From contig BMAT01007981.1 in assembly GCA_019649035.1 (NCBI GenBank), forward strand, positions 208,210-233,052: a stretch of DNA of 24,843 nucleotides, given 5' to 3'. The notes below the pieces were generated by a model that worked only from the letters and a program-made list of their open reading frames with translations, had not been told where the DNA came from and made no database searches. Both the position numbers and the translations under genes were made by a program. Source of the stretch: Elysia marginata. Taxonomy: Eukaryota; Mollusca; Gastropoda; Plakobranchidae. Numbering within the stretch: position 1 is the stretch's first letter; every line of letters begins with the position of its first letter. Of the stretch, positions 20,417 to 24,843 are shown piece by piece.

Positions 20417-21540
20417 CAGGCAGTCTACTAAAATACTCTGTTATGAGTTGAATTTGTTTTGGTTGGGGGAGGGGGGTAGAGGATATGTAAAGACTTGAGA
20501 CTGCCCTCGGCGGTGGAAGACTATCAACATATTTTTTAAATAATAAACATTAAAAACAAATTGCGAATGGTTCCGACCTAAATCTACGTCACAAGTTGGG
20601 AAACACAATCTCTTCCACATTCCTTCTTGCAGATTGCGCATTTCTGTGTGTGTCACGATAGGGAAAAAAATCGCTCTTAGGCCACTTTCGGTACACAATT
20701 CCGCTCAATAGGTAGATTTAGGTCAGAGCCATTCGTACCGTAAAATTCGATGCACTCTATTTTTTGTTGGTTTGTTGTTGATTTTTTACATCTGCATTGT
20801 AAAAACACATGCGCAATGTAGGCCTATTGTGACTTTCTTTGTATTGTTCTGTTCAAGTTTCTGAAGAAAATATATGCTCGCATTTCCCTCAGCTTAAAAA
20901 AAATATTATTATGAGTCCTTAGTATGTTATGAAACCTTTACCCATCCCCTGTAGTTCAGCTGTGAAGTGACACAGTTTATCATCAATCGTCAATGTTACT
21001 TTATAGCAATCTAAACAGGGCAAAACTTGATGATATATTGAGAGGGTTATATAGGTCTACTTTCCCACAACTAACCCTTATATAAAACAAGAACAGGTGA
21101 ACAATATTTTGGTGTAGTAGATTATGCACCAAGTATTTTTTGTAACAACAGAGATGACTTTTTAATGTATATCTTTCAGGACCATATCGGTAGGCCTTCT
21201 GTTTTATAGAGCAAACACCAATCTACCACGAAGCTATAGAATTCTTTATTGTCCTCCTTTTAAACTGAAAAAAAAAAAAAAAAAAAAAAAAAACAACCGC
21301 TTGACTTTGTAAATTTTGGCAAACCAGGAAATAAGGTACAAAACAAAAAATAATTCTACAACACACTGTTTATTTCGATGCGAATTAAAAACTTGCTCTA
21401 ATTATAGTCCCTTTATTTTGTTTTTTTACTATGCAAATTGCAAAAAAAAGTTACGATGCATCTTTTTAACGATGCGAATTGAAGTTTCCTTAAAAATTTT
21501 TGGAGAGAAATCAGAGAAGATGATAAGGATAGAGTGAGAG
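20417..21540. other. Gene-free stretch with a poly-A tract
   Basis: No coding exon was recognised on either strand. It contains a 26-nt A run at 21268-21293, a G-rich patch at about 20461-20480 and one TAGGCCTA at 20819. Confidence 0.4.
21268..21293. repeat. Poly-A tract, 26 nt
   Basis: An uninterrupted A run after AAACTG. It could be a retroposon tail on the plus strand, but no body could be recognised to its left. Confidence 0.9.
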
Positions 21541-21585
21541 AGACAGACTGAGAGAGACTGAGAGAGAATCAGTGAGAGAGAGGAG
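21533..21585. repeat. Imperfect GA-rich repeat ending at an ambiguous base
   Basis: GAGTGAGAGAGACAGACTGAG-type units repeat with GAGAGAGACTGAGAGAGAATC, followed by N at 21586. The ambiguity sits directly at the end of the repeat. Confidence 0.85.
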
Positions 21586-21855
21586 NCTCTTTTAGGCGAA
21601 AGTCAGGAAAGAGAAAACGAAAGCTTGTTAAGATCGGATAGGGTTTTTTAAAGCTATCGATATGCACTTTACTATAGATGATAATGTACAAAGCGCGAAC
21701 AATATACAAGTGTCGATAGCGTTGTGATCTCGAATAACTATTCCTATTTTCAACTTTCTGTTTTTGTTTACATCTCCATCACCATACTACTTACTAGACT
21801 TACGATCTTATGTACGGTAACGATTGACTCAAGCCAAAGCGAAATACCCGTCCTA

Positions 21856-21918
21856 GATTAAATCTTGACCTATAGATCTAGTTATCATATTATAATAATT
21901 ATAGGTCAAGATTTAATC
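21856..21918. repeat. Perfect 19-bp inverted repeat with 25-nt loop
   Basis: The left arm GATTAAATCTTGACCTATA (21856-21874) is the exact reverse complement of 21900-21918. The 25-nt loop is AT-rich. It could form a cruciform or RNA hairpin, or be a collapsed MITE. Confidence 0.9.
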
Positions 21919-22024
21919 ATCTACATGTGGTACCAATCGTAATCTAACGTCTAGACTATGTGGAATTTCATCAATACAAATTTATTCTGAGAGTCCATAA
22001 GTACGATCTATTCTATGTATTGTA

Positions 22025-22200
22025 CAGCTACAAGATTGAAAAGAGTCTAGAATCTAGATTTTAGATCTAGGCCTAAATCTAGTTCTAGATTTAGGTCTTA
22101 GAAGTTTCTAAGGCAGTCTTAAAAGTTCTAGGTCCTACTCTTCTGACTCTAGAATCTAGGATCTAGACTTGTATGTTTATATAGTTTTAGATCTAGAAAT
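22025..22200. repeat. Cluster of TCTAGA/AGATCTAG words
   Basis: Repeated short palindromic words (TCTAGAATCTAGA, AGATCTAGGCCTAAATCTAG, TCTAGAATCTAGGATCTAGA, AGATCTAGAAA) fill this stretch with no constant period. It is the same vocabulary as the patch at about 16660-17190. Confidence 0.75.
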
Positions 22201-23980
22201 TTCAGTATATTTCTAAAAACATGACAAGTTTAGATCAAGTTTTGGAGGATTATCTTGGCATTTGCCCGAAATTAAGGGAATGATAACCTATTTTAACACC
22301 AGTGAGCCATTCCCAGGATAAGTGGAAAATTATTAAAGAATTCTTTTTTAAAAGTAAACCACATGCATAATTTTAGGATCTAAATCATTGCTGGGTGTAC
22401 ATCATCATCTAAATGCATTGCATGGGTTATTCAAGGAAGAACCACGGAATATTTCACTTGTTTATTGTTCATAATTCCTTTTACATTTCAGCTGTTTCCC
22501 GTAATAACTAAACAGACAAGAAAAAAGAAACAAATTTACAAATCAAACTAAAATGTTTCAAAGGAAAGCTATAAACAAAACAAAACATTCCAAACTCAAA
22601 ATTCACACATTGTAGGCTCTATAAACTAACTGCTATCAAAGAGAATTGAATATTGAGCAAGAGGGAGAACTGAGCCTAACTTTCTGTGAAAGCAGTGCAG
22701 AGGGCTAACAAAAGCGTATGCGAATAGAGCCGGTAAACAAAGCATAGGCCTAGTGGTTCAGTGTAGGCTGTGTAGTATGTGTGTTTGAACTTGCCGCTAT
22801 TATCTTTTGAATTTACCGTCTCTATTTCTGTTGCTACGCAGCCATGCGTATACGTGTAGCAGCGTGTCTTGGCTCTCTTTCTCTCCAACCTCTTTGCTGC
22901 TATATTGCAAAGAAAAGGAAAATTTGACAGCCTGGCTATATTACACTCAAAACCAGAGGCCTAATATTAAACAATTTTAGATCAAGATAGAAAAGAGCAG
23001 AATTAAACAATAATCTTAAAGGCCGAATTCATATGTGCAACAAATCTGCGGTATAATTATGAATTACAACCACTCTAACTATGTACATACCCCCTAATCC
23101 TCTCTGAAATCACAACTACACACACATAAATAAAGAATGTCTTTAGATGATAGTACTGTATATATCCAATTCAGACTAACTTCCTATTGCTGCAGTGAAA
23201 AATCTCTGACTGACAAACAAAATTGAACAAGATTTATTCACCCCTAAAAGAGTGATAGCTAATCGCAACTGAGTTAACAATATACCTTAAGCCTCTATAC
23301 GTCCCATAAACATCAAGCTGTCCCTTCTGAACAAACACTAAGTCTTACACAAAAAGCAACAGGCAACACCTCTAGGGTTACATACATTACACATTCTACA
23401 ATAATAAAGAATGATCGTGTAACAAAGGTTACAATAAAACTCAGCAAACTTGAATAAAACAGCAACTGTGCAGTAAGATTACTAAGAACAAATAAGAGAG
23501 ACAAGATAGAGGACGGAAGAGAAGGGGTGACAATGGAAAGGGAAAACTATAATGACACACACACATACATACAATAAGGTTGGCACGGGAGAAAAGGGAT
23601 CAAATACTATATTGCCAGCGCTGGACTCATAAGCCAAATACAAAAGAAATGAAGAGAACAGGAAAAGAAGACAGGCAGAAAAGGTGAATACAGCCTCACT
23701 CGAACAAAGTACCACTGCACTGCCACTACTACCATACATAAACGGACTTAATTAGTTAACTAACTAACCAAGTGGTCAATTAAACTCTTACCAGGCAAGA
23801 ACACTGTGAGAGAGGTCATTAAATGATGAATCCAAAATTTTAAACACTAGATAAATCTAGGTCTTTGAGCATAAACTGGTGGGCGATGATGCACTGATGA
23901 AAAAGTCTACCTTTGTCATGGTTGATATAGAGGCAGGATTTCCACACTGAGATTCTACCATCTACAAAGGAATCCGGATT
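22201..23980. other. Gene-free stretch
   Basis: AT-rich sequence. The open frames on the minus strand at 22676-23739 have biased, hydrophobic or low-complexity translations without family resemblance or paired splice sites. No RNA gene or repeat family was recognised apart from TAGGCCTA at 22745. Confidence 0.4.
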
Positions 23981-24264
23981 AAGTCAACACCCCAGGACCG
24001 AAAAAAAGTGTTGAACACTGTGTTCGCACTGGTTTGGCAAGGCGGGGAGGAGTGGGATGATTGGAAACAAAGAGGTCCCACCCACCCACCTCCGCTATTT
24101 CTCTTTGTCTCTCCCAAGACCCATCTGGGGTCTCTCTTTATCTTTCAATTTGACCTCGAGGTGTGGACTTAAAGCGAAAATAGGTCCGAGGTTGTTGACT
24201 CAATGCGAAATAATGTTACTTAAACAAAGAAGGAAAAAACGGGACCGTTGCAAAGTGTTGACTT
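23981..24264. mobile_element. Possible small MITE with AAGTCAACAC termini
   Basis: AAGTCAACAC (23981-23990) and its exact reverse complement GTGTTGACTT (24255-24264) flank a 264-bp GC-richer segment. Inside each end are GGACCG/CGGGACCG-like stretches next to A-runs, partly inverted. TTGACTY-type words also recur at 24193 and 24274. No target duplication is clear, so the assignment is tentative. Confidence 0.35.
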
Positions 24265-24661
24265 CAACCAAGAGTTGACTTCTCGCGGATTCTAATGTAT
24301 TTGAGTAAGAAATTACTCCTCACCATGGTACACCCTTCATTTCTTCAATAAATTTTAACATGATACAAATAATGCATTTCACCGCACAGGACCATTCATC
24401 TCTAAAAAAATCAGATTAAATTTGTTACCATGAAGTTTACTATTTTAGGTTTAAGTAGGGTGGCATCTCTGTGTGGAAATCTTTCCAATATCGATTATGT
24501 GCAATTTAACAAATAGATGTAAGTTTATATGCATTAGTTTGAAATAAATTTACAGCTTACAAAAATTTAGATTTTAAGAGTAAAAGTTTTGAGAACTTTA
24601 AGATTGGTCAATCTTTTCAATTTGTGTATACCAATGCCCTCCGTGGCAGATAGGCTAATGG
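24265..24661. other. Gene-free AT-rich stretch
   Basis: Nothing recognised on either strand between the possible MITE and the terminal SINE. Confidence 0.4.
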
Positions 24662-24843
24662 TGGGGCAGCATGGCTCAGTGGTTTGCGTGTCAGACTTAT
24701 GATTCACCGTTTGCGGGTTCGATTCTCAACCCTGACTTATGTAGTAATTGCCATCCACATTTTCCTCAGAACACCCACCTGTAAAATGGGTACATGCTAA
24801 AGGCAGTGCTAGAAATTTGTAGAATGTTAGTATTTGAGCGCCT
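24662..24843 (+). repeat. tRNA-derived SINE, family 2, cut by window end
   Basis: GGGGCAGCATGGCTCAGTGG contains an A box TGGCTCAGTGG (24672-24682). A B box GGTTCGATTCT (24716-24726) follows at normal tRNA spacing. The body then runs to GTTAGTATTTGAGCGCCT at the edge, the same end as the copy at 20271-20416. The promoter boxes look close to consensus, so this is the younger-looking copy. Confidence 0.85.

Noticed and set aside
20441..20698. 85-codon minus-strand open frame
   Set aside because: It has no recognised domain, contains a low-complexity C-terminus and has no supported splice partners.
21241..21293. Poly-A tract as the tail of a processed retrogene
   Set aside because: No coding remnant or SINE head could be recognised upstream of the A run.
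24662..24735. Functional tRNA gene
   Set aside because: A and B boxes are good, but the stems do not pair as a full cloverleaf, and the body and tail are shared with another SINE copy.

Overview
The window looks like intron-rich, AT-rich nuclear DNA from an animal. A gastropod mollusc, possibly heterobranch, is my best guess, because the palindrome TAGGCCTA and strings built on CTAGATCTAG recur often. That is an impression of word usage, not proof. There is no prokaryotic organisation, rRNA, intact tRNA gene or CRISPR array.

The left half (1-12906) is dominated by one spliced gene on the minus strand. I assembled 13 coding exons (12906 down to 727). All have GT-AG junctions and matching phases, and together they give 612 continuous codons; the 3' end lies beyond position 1. 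The predicted protein has an N-terminal membrane anchor, a divergent START-like lipid-binding region, a roughly 200-residue Ser/acidic linker encoded by one large exon, and a second, clearer START domain that is cut by the window edge. An anchored protein with two START modules is unusual and is the main protein-level finding.

The introns of this gene hold three mobile-element remnants. A 540-bp TTAA-flanked, piggyBac-like MITE (7604-8143) carries five 18-nt GGGG...CCCC palindromes. A 233-bp TTAA-ended element (2108-2340) carries short palindromes that all have 3-nt spacers. A broken non-LTR reverse transcriptase lies at about 6060-7030.

The right half (12907-24843) has no gene I can support. 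It contains a second, heavily decayed non-LTR retrotransposon on the minus strand (about 18000-19440), several tRNA-derived SINEs (about 14522-14620, 19987-20225, 20271-20416 and 24662-end), purine microsatellites, a tandem duplication (15486-15603), a perfect 19-bp inverted repeat (21856-21918) and a possible small MITE (23981-24264). Any promoter or 5' noncoding exon of the START gene would lie somewhere right of 12906, but none could be identified.
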